Shown here: one piece after another, positions 36,911 to 45,547 of the stretch | Layout: every line of letters starts with the position of its first letter | How positions within the stretch are numbered: position 1 is the first letter of the stretch | Assembly (NCBI RefSeq): GCF_018402695.1 | Contig: NZ_JAGYIM010000024.1 | Location: 400,772 to 464,771 of the forward strand | Direction of reading: 5' to 3' | DNA from: Arsukibacterium sp. | GTDB lineage: Bacteria; Pseudomonadota; Gammaproteobacteria; Enterobacterales; Alteromonadaceae | DNA length: 64,000 nucleotides | Notes under the pieces: generated by a model | Seen by the model: only the letters and a program-made list of their open reading frames with translations | Database searches by the model: none | Told to the model about the DNA's origin: nothing | Position numbers and translations under genes: made by a program

Positions 36911-38575
36911 TTAATAGCCTTGCGAGTGGACGTCACGCACGGCCCGGCCCGATGGGTCGGTCATTTCCGCCATTTTGGCATCCCAGGCTAACGCTTCCGG
37001 GGTAGAGCAAGCAACCGATTTTCCACCCGGTACGCAACTGATGGCGCCGGCGTGCGGGAAATGCTCCTCAAAAATTACCCGGTAATAGTAGGCTTCTTTG
37101 CTGTCCGGCGTGTTAACCGGGAAGCGGAAGCTGGCAGTGGCCATTTGCTGATCACTGACTTCTTTGGCGGCATGCGCTTTTAAACTGTCAATCCAGTTGT
37201 AGCCGACACCATCCGAGAATTGCTCTTTCTGACGCCACAATATTTCGTTGGGCAATAAGCCATCAAAGGCCTGGCGCAGAATATGCTTTTCCATTTTGCC
37301 GCCACCGCACATTTTGGCTTGTGGGTTTAAGCGCATCGCCACGTCCATAAACTCTTTATCAAGGAACGGCACCCGGGCTTCAATACCCCAGGCTGACATG
37401 GCTTTGTTCGCGCGGTTACAGTCGAACATATGCAGACGGTCAAGTTTACGTAAGGTTTCTTCATGAAACTCTTTGGCATTGGGGGCTTTGTGAAAATACA
37501 GGTAGCCGCCAAAAATTTCGTCAGAGCCTTCACCTGATAACACCATTTTAATACCCATGGCTTTAATTTTACGGGCCATCAGATACATCGGAGTCGACGC
37601 ACGAATAGTGGTGACATCATAAGTTTCCAGAAAGTAGATGACATCACGCAGCGCATCCAACGCTTCCTGCACGGTAAAGTGCACGGTGTGATGGACAGTA
37701 CCAATGGCATCGGCTACTTTCTGGGCGGCGACTAAATCGGGTGAGCCAGGCAAGCCTACCGCAAACGAGTGCAGCCGTGGCCACCAGGCTTCAGACTGGT
37801 CATCGTCTTCTACCCGGCGCTTGGCATATTGCTGGGCAATGGCCGAAATAAGCGAGGAATCCAGACCGCCTGATAACAGCACACCGTAAGGTACGTCTGA
37901 CATCAGGTGGGTTTTTACGCTGTGTTCCAGTGCTGCTTTTAATTCAGCTTCACTGGCCGGGTTGTCTTTTACCGCATCATAACTTTGCCAGTCGCGCTTA
38001 TAATAGCTGCGCAGCTCACCAATTTTGCTGTCAAAGTAATGGCCGGGCGGGAATTCTTTAATTTGCTTACACACCGGTACCAGAGCTTTTAACTCTGACG
38101 CCACAAACAACTGGCCGTTTTCGTCATAGCCATAGTACAGCGGAATAATGCCGATATGATCCCGCGCGATAAGATAACGGCTTTGCTCGGCGTCGTACAA
38201 AATAAAGGCAAACATACCATGTAACTGGTCAATAAAGTCGGCGCCATGTTCTAAATACAGCGGCAGAATAACTTCACAGTCTGACTTGGTTTTAAACGGG
38301 TAGGGCGTTGCGAGCCCCTGTTCGAGTTGCTTATGATTGTAGATCTCGCCATTCACTGCCAGAATGTGATTTCGATTATCATTAATAAGAGGTTGGGCTC
38401 CATTTTCAGTATCTACAATGGCCAGACGCTCGTGCACCAGAATGGCATTGTCGTCATTCCAGATGCCTGACCAGTCAGGACCGCGATGACGTAATAACTT
38501 AGATAACTGCAGCGCCTGCTGGCGCAACGCTTTAACATCAGCACTGATGTCAAGCACCCCAAATATCGAACACAT
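36911..38575 (-). CDS. asnB: Asparagine synthase, glutamine-hydrolysing
   Basis: The 554-aa enzyme matches AsnB along its full length. Met1 is followed by Cys2, the glutaminase nucleophile (MCSIFGVLDI), then LRHRGPDWSG, VNGEIYNH and FAFILYD. The synthetase half has the pyrophosphate loop GVLLSGGLDSSLIS and KMVLSGEGSDEIFGGYLYFH. It makes asparagine from aspartate, ATP and glutamine in the cytoplasm. It is a single-gene unit with its own terminator; a 126-bp repeat element lies upstream, between it and the divergent DUF3025 gene. Confidence 0.96.
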   Translation of the reverse strand: MCSIFGVLDISADVKALRQQALQLSKLLRHRGPDWSGIWNDDNAILVHERLAIVDTENGAQPLINDNRNHILAVNGEIYNHKQLEQGLATPYPFKTKSDCEVILPLYLEHGADFIDQLHGMFAFILYDAEQSRYLIARDHIGIIPLYYGYDENGQLFVASELKALVPVCKQIKEFPPGHYFDSKIGELRSYYKRDWQSYDAVKDNPASEAELKAALEHSVKTHLMSDVPYGVLLSGGLDSSLISAIAQQYAKRRVEDDDQSEAWWPRLHSFAVGLPGSPDLVAAQKVADAIGTVHHTVHFTVQEALDALRDVIYFLETYDVTTIRASTPMYLMARKIKAMGIKMVLSGEGSDEIFGGYLYFHKAPNAKEFHEETLRKLDRLHMFDCNRANKAMSAWGIEARVPFLDKEFMDVAMRLNPQAKMCGGGKMEKHILRQAFDGLLPNEILWRQKEQFSDGVGYNWIDSLKAHAAKEVSDQQMATASFRFPVNTPDSKEAYYYRVIFEEHFPHAGAISCVPGGKSVACSTPEALAWDAKMAEMTDPSGRAVRDVHSQGY

Positions 38576-38612
38576 GATAACCTCTATTAATTAATTTCGA
38601 ATAAACACATTT

Positions 38613-38738
38613 ATACCCAAAGGATTTCGGCTTGCACGTAGGCGGCAAGGCAATTTATCCCCTTGAGCTTAGCTGTACTAAGTGATAGGGAGAAACTGGC
38701 GCAGCCAACACCCGTGCAAATTGAAAGACGAAGGGTAT
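38613..38738. repeat. 126-bp intergenic repeat-like element with terminal inverted repeats (ATACCC...GGGTAT)
   Basis: The two ends are imperfect inverted repeats: ATACCCAAAGGATTTCGGCTTGCACG on the left and its counterpart at the right match at 18 of 26 positions. The centre has another dyad, CTTAGCTGTACTAAG. It lies in the 303-bp gap between divergent asnB and the DUF3025 gene. Its termini and layout resemble, from memory, a common extragenic repeat of marine gammaproteobacteria. No second copy was found in this window. Confidence 0.6.
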
Positions 38739-38750
38739 TTTTGGCAGTAT

Positions 38751-38766
38751 GTACGTCTAAACGTAC
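38751..38766. promoter_or_regulatory. 16-bp dyad GTACGTCTAAACGTAC, weakly MetJ-box-like
   Basis: GTACGT and ACGTAC flank CTAA symmetrically. Two tandem MetJ-type octamers (AGACGTCT) would match at about 6/8 and 5/8, which is weak. It lies 13 bp from the repeat element and 113 bp before the DUF3025 start, so it may control asnB or the DUF3025 gene. Confidence 0.3.
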
Positions 38767-38878
38767 CCCCTGAATGTGCCATGCCATGGCAAAAATGCAA
38801 GCGCTTTTTGCCGGTTTTGCCAACTAATTAAAGGTAACTGACACTGAAACAAGTCAGACAGGATGACAACAGCAGACG

Positions 38879-39712
38879 ATGAGTAATAAAAATACCAAAA
38901 GCCGATTTGTCGCCCCTGGGCACTGGTCAAGCCAATTATTACTGCAAAACCCCATTTTTGCCGATTTAGCCAGACGTTATCCGCTGGCCGGTTACTGCGA
39001 CTGGCCAGGTCTGGCACGATTAAACCAGTGGTTGCAGCATAGCCCGGTGCAACTGGTGGCGAACGAGGTGCTCGAGCGGGATGGTCGTTATTACGAACAA
39101 TTCATATTTGATACCGGTCAGGTACCCACCCGGCTAAATAACTGGCACGACTTTTTTGGTGGCTGTATCTGGGGGCTGTTTCCACAATGCAAAACCTTAC
39201 TAAATCAGCTGCATATGACAGAAATCGCCGAACATGGTCTGCAGCAGCGCAGTAAGCTGCGTAATAAGCTGACCTTGTTCGATGAGTGTGGCGTGCTGAT
39301 TTGCCTGGAACCGGCACTGCGACAGCATGCTGATTTACTGCATACTCACCAGTGGCAACAAAGCTTTGTTGCCCGGCGCGACGACTGGTGGCAGGGGGTT
39401 AAACCGGTAATTTTTGGTCATGCTATTTATGAAATGGCTACCAGACCCTTTCTGGGGTTAACCGCCAAGTGCTTGTTTCTAGATGTGCCAGCAGGCTTTA
39501 GCCACTGGGCTTTAACAGATGCTTACAGTTTTTTAGACGAAAAACTTAAGCAACAATTTGCTAACGGCACGCTACTTCTTGATAATCAGCAACTGACGCC
39601 GCTGCCATTGTTAGGGGTACCCGGCTGGTGGTTTGACAATCAGCACGCTGGCTTTTATCAGAACACGGCGTATTTCCGACCGTTAACAACAAAGAAATCA
39701 AGCAACGATTAG
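38879..39712 (+). CDS. DUF3025 domain protein
   Basis: The 277-aa cytosolic protein matches DUF3025, with the diagnostic NNWHDFFGGCIWGLFPQCKTLLNQLHM (about residues 85-110), then LTLFDECGVLIC and HAIYEMATRPFLGLTAKCLFL. Function is unknown. The ribosome site is poor. It is followed by 9 bp and an ABC exporter pair, so it probably heads a three-gene operon (DUF3025, natA-like, natB-like). Confidence 0.85.
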   Translation: MSNKNTKSRFVAPGHWSSQLLLQNPIFADLARRYPLAGYCDWPGLARLNQWLQHSPVQLVANEVLERDGRYYEQFIFDTGQVPTRLNNWHDFFGGCIWGLFPQCKTLLNQLHMTEIAEHGLQQRSKLRNKLTLFDECGVLICLEPALRQHADLLHTHQWQQSFVARRDDWWQGVKPVIFGHAIYEMATRPFLGLTAKCLFLDVPAGFSHWALTDAYSFLDEKLKQQFANGTLLLDNQQLTPLPLLGVPGWWFDNQHAGFYQNTAYFRPLTTKKSSND

Positions 39713-39721
39713 GAAGCTTAC

Positions 39722-40519
39722 ATGATTGAAATAAAAGGGTTAGCGAAAGCTTTTGCCATTAGCAAAAGCAATAAATTATCAGACACTGAAAAGCAGGATG
39801 TACGCTATAGCGACAAAGCCTTTCATTCGGTGCGCGATGTCAGTTTTACCTGTGGCGATGGCGAAGTATTAGGCTTGCTGGGCCCGAACGGTGCCGGCAA
39901 AACCACCACCTTGCGCATGTTGTCGACTGCACTAAAGCAAGACAGTGGCTCGGTATTTATAAATGGCATTGATGTTTTGCAAAAGCCGATTCAGGCCCGC
40001 AAAGAAATTGGTTTTTTATCCGCTGACACCGGCCTGTATGGCAAGTTAACGGCATTTGAAAACATTGCTTATTTCGCCAGATTGCACGGCATGAAAGAAG
40101 CCACAATAAAAACCCGGATTGAACAGCTTTTTACCCTGCTGGATATGCATAATTTTGCTAACCGGCGGGTGGACGCTATGTCGACCGGGATGAAGCAGAA
40201 AACCGCTATCGCCCGCGCTGTGGTGCATTCACCCAAAGTGGTTATTCTGGATGAACCAACCACTGGTCTGGACATTATGACGGTACAAACCGTGCTGGAT
40301 TTTATTAAATCCTTAAAAGATCAAGGTACCCCGGTCATTTTCTCGACCCACCATCTGGATGAAGTGGGAGCCTTATGTGACAAAGTGGTGGTAATCGATA
40401 AAGGGATCAGCAGCTTTTTCGGCAGCCTCGCGGAATTTAAACAACTGACACCAGATGGCGATCTACGGCAGGCTTTTTTAGCCGTTATTGCTCAACACGT
40501 ACAGCAGGGAGCAGCCTAA
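39722..40519 (+). CDS. ABC exporter ATP-binding protein, NatA-like
   Basis: The 265-aa ATPase has Walker A (GLLGPNGAGKTTTLRML), the Q-loop in EIGFLSADTGLYGKLT, a signature MSTGMKQKTAIARAVV (the variant 'STGMKQK' is typical of NatA/sodium-exporter-like proteins), Walker B VVILDEPTTGLD and the switch His in STHHLDE. It energises the permease encoded directly downstream (1-bp gap). Substrates of this group include sodium ions and drugs; the substrate here is not determined. Confidence 0.9.
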   Translation: MIEIKGLAKAFAISKSNKLSDTEKQDVRYSDKAFHSVRDVSFTCGDGEVLGLLGPNGAGKTTTLRMLSTALKQDSGSVFINGIDVLQKPIQARKEIGFLSADTGLYGKLTAFENIAYFARLHGMKEATIKTRIEQLFTLLDMHNFANRRVDAMSTGMKQKTAIARAVVHSPKVVILDEPTTGLDIMTVQTVLDFIKSLKDQGTPVIFSTHHLDEVGALCDKVVVIDKGISSFFGSLAEFKQLTPDGDLRQAFLAVIAQHVQQGAA

Positions 40520-40520
40520 T

Positions 40521-41723
40521 ATGTGGCAGGTTTACTTTAAAGAATTAACGGAATTACTACGCGATAAAAAAACCCTGATTTTTGTGATTTTATTGCCCAT
40601 TCTTATTTTCCCTGTGCTGTTTGGCATTGTTGGCTTGGTAATGGCCACAACCACCAGTAAAGCAATGGAAGAGCAGCACCGCTATGTCATTATTAACGAA
40701 CAGCAGGCCCCGGAGTTTGCTGAAGCACTGTTTTATCATAAAAACTTTAAAAAGGTTGAGACCACACTAAGCTCCGAGCAGGAACTGGTTGCCGCTATCC
40801 GCAATGAAGAGTTTGATGTGGCGTTAGTGATCCCAGCAGATTTTGCCAGTCGCAAGGCCGCTGTGCAGCAAACCGAGTGGCAGTTAATCTATAACCGGTC
40901 GTCGCAACTGGACTTTATGTACAACTATTTCGACGAAATGCTGGCAACCTATACCGAGGAGTTACAACGCAATACCCTGAGTCAACTGGGCGTTGACCCT
41001 GCAAACTTAACCGCGATTATCAAACCGGTTGAGCTGACCCGGGTAAATACTGCCGAGCAACGGGAAAATATTGGTGAAAGTATGGGCGCTATTTTAGCCT
41101 ATGCTCTGGTATTACTGTGTTTAAGTGGTGCCATGTATCCGGCAGTCGATATGGGGGCAGGTGAAAAAGAGCGCGGTACCCTGGAGACCCTGCTAATCTG
41201 CCCGGTCAGTCGCACAGCCATTGTCCTGGGTAAGTTTTTAACAGTGCTGACGACCGCACTGATGACAGCGCTGATAACCGTGGTCAGTCTCGGGGTGTGG
41301 GGGGCAATTATTAGTGCCTTTGCTGATTTATCTAAGGTCTCTGAGGCGCTGGCCAGCATAACTGTGATTGATTTGATGCTGATGTTCTCGTTATTGTTAC
41401 CAACCGCCGCGATTTTTGCTGCATTACTGCTGGCCATATCAATATATGCCCGTACCTTTAAAGAGGCACAGAATTATATGAGTCCGCTGACCATATTAGT
41501 AATAGTGCCACTGATGATAGCAATGGCGCCGGGGATGGAGCTGGATGTTACCACAGCACTTATTCCGTTGACTAATATCGCGCTGGCGATTAAAGAGCTG
41601 CTAAAAGGTACCGCCGATTATGGCTTACTTGCCCTGATATTTGCTTCAACCACCGCCCTGGCCGCGGCGCTGATTGCGTTTTGTGTGCACTGGTTCCAAC
41701 AGGAAAAAGTGCTGTTCCGCTAA
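40521..41723 (+). CDS. ABC exporter permease, NatB-like (ABC-2 type)
   Basis: The 400-aa protein has one membrane helix near the N-terminus, a large extracytoplasmic region (residues about 50-190) and a C-terminal bundle of about five helices, the ABC-2/NatB layout. The conserved GAGEKERGTLETLLICPVSRTAIVLGKFL coupling segment is present near residue 210. The start is ATG at 40521 with GGGAG upstream; an in-frame start 11 codons earlier would run into the ATPase gene. It forms a transporter with the preceding ATPase. Confidence 0.9.
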   Translation: MWQVYFKELTELLRDKKTLIFVILLPILIFPVLFGIVGLVMATTTSKAMEEQHRYVIINEQQAPEFAEALFYHKNFKKVETTLSSEQELVAAIRNEEFDVALVIPADFASRKAAVQQTEWQLIYNRSSQLDFMYNYFDEMLATYTEELQRNTLSQLGVDPANLTAIIKPVELTRVNTAEQRENIGESMGAILAYALVLLCLSGAMYPAVDMGAGEKERGTLETLLICPVSRTAIVLGKFLTVLTTALMTALITVVSLGVWGAIISAFADLSKVSEALASITVIDLMLMFSLLLPTAAIFAALLLAISIYARTFKEAQNYMSPLTILVIVPLMIAMAPGMELDVTTALIPLTNIALAIKELLKGTADYGLLALIFASTTALAAALIAFCVHWFQQEKVLFR

Positions 41724-41739
41724 GCAAAGTTGATAGAAT

Positions 41740-41758
41740 GGTATTGATAACAATTCGC
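41740..41758 (+). promoter_or_regulatory. Fur-box-like sequence upstream of bfd
   Basis: GGTATTGATAACAATTCGC matches the 19-bp Fur consensus (GATAATGATAATCATTATC) at 13 of 19 positions. It lies 44 bp before the bfd start, the expected place for iron-dependent repression. Confidence 0.55.
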
Positions 41759-41802
41759 AGTTAGATTAATATGGCGCTGTCTTGTTAGAAAAGGGCAGCG
41801 CC

Positions 41803-42009
41803 ATGTACGTATGTTTATGCAAAGCAGTGTCAGATAAAGCCATTAAGCAACATATTGCCAATGGAGCCTGTACTATGCGTGAACTGAAAGCCGGCCTGGG
41901 TGTGGGCAGTCAGTGTGGCAAATGCGTTTGCCAGGCCAGTGCTATTTTGCATAACGAACTGGTAAAGCAACCCCGAGACGTTAATGACCTGGCAAAGCCT
42001 GCTGCCTGA
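41803..42009 (+). CDS. bfd: Bacterioferritin-associated ferredoxin
   Basis: The 68-aa protein has the Bfd 2Fe-2S pattern: CxC near the N-terminus (MYVCLCKAVSD) and CxxC-type cysteines in VGSQCGKCVCQA. Bfd reduces ferric iron in bacterioferritin so it can be released in iron starvation. A Fur-like box lies just upstream. The frame extends to a TTG at 41782, but AAGGG precedes the ATG at 41803, which gives the normal length. No bacterioferritin gene is adjacent. Confidence 0.93.
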   Translation: MYVCLCKAVSDKAIKQHIANGACTMRELKAGLGVGSQCGKCVCQASAILHNELVKQPRDVNDLAKPAA

Positions 42010-42189
42010 TCAATCCCTCATTGTTACCGTTAGCCCGCCATTGAGTTACTGCATGCGTTCTCAATTAATTCTGTAATTTCTGCCTGGTCAGTTCAGTTTT
42101 CGTCCTGTTAACGCCATAATAGCCAAGTGATGATAAGCTAAGCTTAGCCAATGGTAGCTAAGTTCTGACAGGATGACTAAGGAGATACG
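42010..42189. other. Intergenic region upstream of the aspartoacylase gene
   Basis: These 180 bp contain a perfect 12-bp palindrome, GCTAAGCTTAGC (42137-42148), 42 bp before the next start codon. No promoter pair stands out and no gene is present. Confidence 0.3.
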
Positions 42190-43080
42190 ATGGATAAAAT
42201 AAAGCAGGTAGCCATTGTTGGTGGGGTGCATGGCAATGAGTTCTCTGGTATCTATTTAGTTAAGCAGTATCAGGCCAAGCCCGGGCTTGTTAAAAGGGCC
42301 AGCTTTGACTGTCGCTGTGTCTGGGCCAACCCTGAAGCGCATTATGCCAATAAACGTTACTTACATAGCGACTTAAATCGCCAGTTTAAGAATACCGATC
42401 TGGCCAACCCGATGCTGACCAATTATGAGCAAAGCCGTGCTAAAGTGCTGAACGCGGAACTGGGGCCCAAGGGCGCAGCGAAAACTGATTTACTGATTGA
42501 TTTACACAACACGACCAGCAACATGGGGGCTTGTTTAATTCTGACTCAGGCCGGGCCTTTCTATAACCAGCTGGCAGCTTACGTCAAAATGGTGATGCCA
42601 GAGGCGATTATTTCCCGCGACGAAGATCACTTTAATGCTGAAGATCATGCCCTGATGTGCACACTGGGCCGGTATGGGGTATTGGTTGAAGTGGGCCCAC
42701 AACCGCAATCTGTTTTGCGCCATGATGTTCTGGAACTAATGGACCGGATGACCCGGCATATTCTGGACTTTGTCGAGCTGTACAACACAGATAAATTACC
42801 TGAGTTACCGAAAGAAACCGACGCATTCCGGTATTTACACAGTATAAAACTGCCAATGAATGAACGGGGCGAACGGCTGGGGATGGTTCATAAAAATGTA
42901 CAGGACCGGGATTATCAGCCCATTCACCCCGGCGACCCGATTTTTATGCTATTTGATGGCACTGAAATATGCTACGACGGCGAGCAGACGGTATACCCGA
43001 CGTTTATCAATGAAGCGGCGTATTATGATAATAATCTGGCCATGTCATTAAATGAAAAAGTAGTTATTCGCCTGGAGTAA
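42190..43080 (+). CDS. Aspartoacylase / AstE-AspA family zinc amidohydrolase
   Basis: The 296-aa enzyme has the family's zinc motif GGVHGNEFSGIYLV (His and Glu ligands), then NPEAHYANKRYLHSDLNRQF, and DLLIDLHNTTSNMG with the third His ligand. A catalytic Glu lies in VLVEVGPQPQ. It hydrolyses an N-acyl amino acid, most likely N-acetylaspartate, to the amino acid and a carboxylate. It lies alone with a good GGAG Shine-Dalgarno. Substrate specificity among AspA-like proteins is not decided by these motifs. Confidence 0.87.
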   Translation: MDKIKQVAIVGGVHGNEFSGIYLVKQYQAKPGLVKRASFDCRCVWANPEAHYANKRYLHSDLNRQFKNTDLANPMLTNYEQSRAKVLNAELGPKGAAKTDLLIDLHNTTSNMGACLILTQAGPFYNQLAAYVKMVMPEAIISRDEDHFNAEDHALMCTLGRYGVLVEVGPQPQSVLRHDVLELMDRMTRHILDFVELYNTDKLPELPKETDAFRYLHSIKLPMNERGERLGMVHKNVQDRDYQPIHPGDPIFMLFDGTEICYDGEQTVYPTFINEAAYYDNNLAMSLNEKVVIRLE

Positions 43081-43167
43081 TGGCGCTACCTGAGAGTTTT
43101 CGCAGCAGGATAATTATGTTATTAATTGGCTACGCATTTAATGGCAAACCAAACCGGAGTCGTTTGC

Positions 43168-43992
43168 ATGCCGAAGTTTGTGCTTAGTTTCGTTGTTATC
43201 ACAACTTTATTGTTCCAAAGCGGTATAGCATTAGCGGTAACCTTACCCCCCGAGCAAGCTGTTTTGCGCTTGTACACCGAACACAGCCCACCCGGTGAAT
43301 ATCTCAATGCCCGGGGCAAGGTTTCCGGTGCTACGGTAGAGCTTGTTGAGCTGTTGTTAAGCCGGCTGGATCAACCTGCCACTATTGAATTACTGCCCTG
43401 GGCGCGGGCCTTTGCGCGGGCGCAGCATCAAGCCAACAGTGGTGTATTTGAAACCGTGCGTAATGCGGAGCGGGAGTCGCGTTTTAAATGGGTGGGGCCG
43501 CTAAAAATGCATACTATTGGCTTGTATGGTCGCAGTGATATTTTTAAAGGCAGCAACCCCAGCCCGCTGACAAACAACAAATATCTTGCCTGTGAGTACC
43601 GACAATCAGTGCATGTAAACGCATTAAAAAGATTAGGCTTTAGCGAAGGGCGTAACCTGATCCTGACGGTTAACCATGGCGATTGTTTTAGCTTGCTGCT
43701 AAAAGGCCGGGTGCAGCTGGTGGTGTTAAACGAAGCTGGCTTGGCCGAGCGCCAGTTACAAATGCAGCAGGCGGGTCACCGACTGGTGATGTTGCAGTCG
43801 TTAAGCCAGGTACAATTATACCTGGCCTTTTCACTGGATATCGATGACAGTAGTATTGCCCGCTGGCAGCAGGTACTGGAACAAAGTTATCTGGATGGCA
43901 GCATGCGGACACTTTATCAGGGTATTTATTCTGAGCAAATGATCAGCCGGTTAGAGCAGTTTGCTAAAGCGCAGCAATTGCAGTTGCCGTAA
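43168..43992 (+). CDS. Periplasmic substrate-binding protein (family 3-like)
   Basis: The ATG at 43168 (GGAG 8 bases upstream) gives a 274-aa precursor with signal peptide MPKFVLSFVVITTLLFQSGIALA. The mature part follows the bacterial solute-binding family 3 pattern, with LRLYTEHSPPGEYLNARGKVSGATVELVELLL at the start and a hinge near RNAERESRFKWVGPL. It has no permease or ATPase gene nearby, so it may act as an orphan sensor or binder. The frame extends 14 codons upstream, but that start breaks the signal peptide. Confidence 0.8.
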   Translation: MPKFVLSFVVITTLLFQSGIALAVTLPPEQAVLRLYTEHSPPGEYLNARGKVSGATVELVELLLSRLDQPATIELLPWARAFARAQHQANSGVFETVRNAERESRFKWVGPLKMHTIGLYGRSDIFKGSNPSPLTNNKYLACEYRQSVHVNALKRLGFSEGRNLILTVNHGDCFSLLLKGRVQLVVLNEAGLAERQLQMQQAGHRLVMLQSLSQVQLYLAFSLDIDDSSIARWQQVLEQSYLDGSMRTLYQGIYSEQMISRLEQFAKAQQLQLP

Positions 43993-44020
43993 CAATTGCT
44001 GCAACGCTAAAGCCAGATGT

Positions 44021-44509
44021 TTACTCTGCCTGCGCTGCCAGTGCCACTATTTGCGGTTCAGTCAACCGGTAACCAATCCATTCGGTTTTGGCCTGGGCGC
44101 CGAGCGCCTGATAAAACTTAATTGCCGGCGTATTCCAATCCAGTACACTCCATTCAAAGCGACCGCAGTTATTGGCCGCAGCAATTTTGGCCAGGGCTTT
44201 AAATAACGCTTTGCCGGCACCGCTGCGCCGCGCATCTGGTGCAACATATAAGTCTTCCAGATATAAACCGTATTTCCCCTGCCAGGTTGAGTAATTATAA
44301 AAATACACCGCAAAACCAATGGCCTTACCGTCATTTTCACAAATCAGGGCATGGGCTTTAGCGTCAGTACTGAATAGGGTTTGCTGTATCAGCTCAACAG
44401 AAGTTAGCACTTCGTGTTCAGCTTTTTCAAAAATCGCCAGCTCGGTAATAAATTGCAAAATAGTGGTGGCGTCGTCCGGCGTGGCCGGGCGCACAGTAAT
44501 ATCGGTCAT
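44021..44509 (-). CDS. GNAT-family N-acetyltransferase
   Basis: The 162-aa protein has the GNAT fold: VRPATPDDATTILQFI at the start, YLEDLYVAPDARRSGAGKALFKAL (acetyl-CoA pyrophosphate-binding loop, R/Q-x-x-G-x-G/A type) and ALGAQAKTEWIGYRL at the end. It acetylates an amine of unknown identity; the closest recalled group is the spermidine/diamine-like acetyltransferases. It is separated by 32 bp from gloA and probably cotranscribed with it on the minus strand. Confidence 0.88.
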   Translation of the reverse strand: MTDITVRPATPDDATTILQFITELAIFEKAEHEVLTSVELIQQTLFSTDAKAHALICENDGKAIGFAVYFYNYSTWQGKYGLYLEDLYVAPDARRSGAGKALFKALAKIAAANNCGRFEWSVLDWNTPAIKFYQALGAQAKTEWIGYRLTEPQIVALAAQAE

Positions 44510-44541
44510 GGTTACTCCGTTGTGTTTAAAGGCTACGTGAG

Positions 44542-44943
44542 TTACAGGCTATTGTAGTGTGCTTTTTTCTGAATCAGCTCAATGGCGTAATTATCCGGGT
44601 CGCGGACAAAGGCAATTTCAGTGGTGCCACCTTTAACCGGGCCCGGCTCGCGGCTTATTACCCCGCCTTTAGCACGAATTTTGTCGCAGGCCTCGTATAC
44701 ATTGTCAACTTCCAGCGCAATATGGCCGTAGGCATTGCCCAAATCATAACTATCGGTATCCCAGTTATAAGTCAGTTCCAGCACAGTATGTTCGCTTTCA
44801 TCACCATAGCCGACAAAGGCCAGGGTATATTTATACTCGGTGTTGTCTGACTGGCGCAGCAATTTCATACCCAGTACTTCGGTATAAAAGGCGATTGATT
44901 TCTCCAGGTTACCCACCCGCAGCATGGTGTGTAGCATTCGCAT
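44542..44943 (-). CDS. gloA: Lactoylglutathione lyase (glyoxalase I)
   Basis: The 133-aa enzyme is the full-length GloA. It has [28 protein letters not shown] with the first metal ligand, [28 protein letters not shown] with Glu and His ligands, and [14 protein letters not shown] with the last Glu. It converts the hemithioacetal of methylglyoxal and glutathione to S-lactoylglutathione. The frame begins upstream at 45018, but the ATG at 44943 has AGGAG 6 bases upstream and gives the standard N-terminus. Confidence 0.95.
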   Translation of the reverse strand: MRMLHTMLRVGNLEKSIAFYTEVLGMKLLRQSDNTEYKYTLAFVGYGDESEHTVLELTYNWDTDSYDLGNAYGHIALEVDNVYEACDKIRAKGGVISREPGPVKGGTTEIAFVRDPDNYAIELIQKKAHYNSL

Positions 44944-45118
44944 AGTCGCTCCTATTTGATTTAGGCTTAAAGTCAGTACAGCAAGAGATGTTAGCATATC
45001 AGACGGTTTAAAAAGCACAGTTAATATTCAATAACGATAACATCGCACTCTTAAAAAATATTAGCTGAACTCATATTTCGTGATAATCTAAGCCAGTAAA
45101 TTTTAAGAACAGGTTCCG

Positions 45119-45469
45119 ATGCTGCACAAAATTTTGTTATTTCTGATGATCTTTACTCTCAGCTTTCAATCGCTGAGCGCATCGCTATCTCCAGATAAAA
45201 CACACGCTGATGACTCCCACATTCATGCTGCTTTGCATTTTTTAGGGGAACCGCATACCCATGACGCTGACGATCCTGAACAAATCGAGCTGGAGTTCTC
45301 TGCTGAAGCCCGCAACCATGTCGCGTACGATATTAACGGTGCTGCAGCGACGTTATTACAACATAACATGCTAAAAAATAGCCTGGTTCGAACCACGCCT
45401 GACATTAGTTGTTTGCAATGTTTACCTGAACCCTATTTACACCGCGTAACACCCCCGCCCAGAGCCTGA
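45119..45469 (+). CDS. His-rich small periplasmic protein, CzcI-like, first gene of metal efflux operon
   Basis: The 116-aa precursor has a signal peptide (MLHKILLFLMIFTLSFQSLSAS). The mature part is rich in His and Asp (DDSHIHAALHFLGEPHTHDADD, about residues 31-53). The C-terminus carries CLQC and a PPPRA tail. Position, size and composition match CzcI-type proteins that open heavy-metal RND operons, where they bind or sense metal in the periplasm. The resemblance is compositional and positional rather than motif-based. The next gene begins 78 bp downstream. Confidence 0.65.
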   Translation: MLHKILLFLMIFTLSFQSLSASLSPDKTHADDSHIHAALHFLGEPHTHDADDPEQIELEFSAEARNHVAYDINGAAATLLQHNMLKNSLVRTTPDISCLQCLPEPYLHRVTPPPRA

Positions 45470-45547
45470 GAATACCATCCATAACATGTTAAGCCCGCTA
45501 TTTGTGTATCGGGACTTGTTGGTTGTGCTTCAGACTCTGGAATTCAT

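Noticed and set aside
38751-38766. Genuine MetJ operator
   Set aside because: Only about 11 of 16 positions match two tandem met boxes and neither flanking gene belongs to methionine metabolism; kept only as a weak dyad.
45380-45410. tRNA-like GGTTCGAACC
   Set aside because: The T-arm-like string lies inside the CzcI-like coding sequence and no acceptor or anticodon arms can be built around it.
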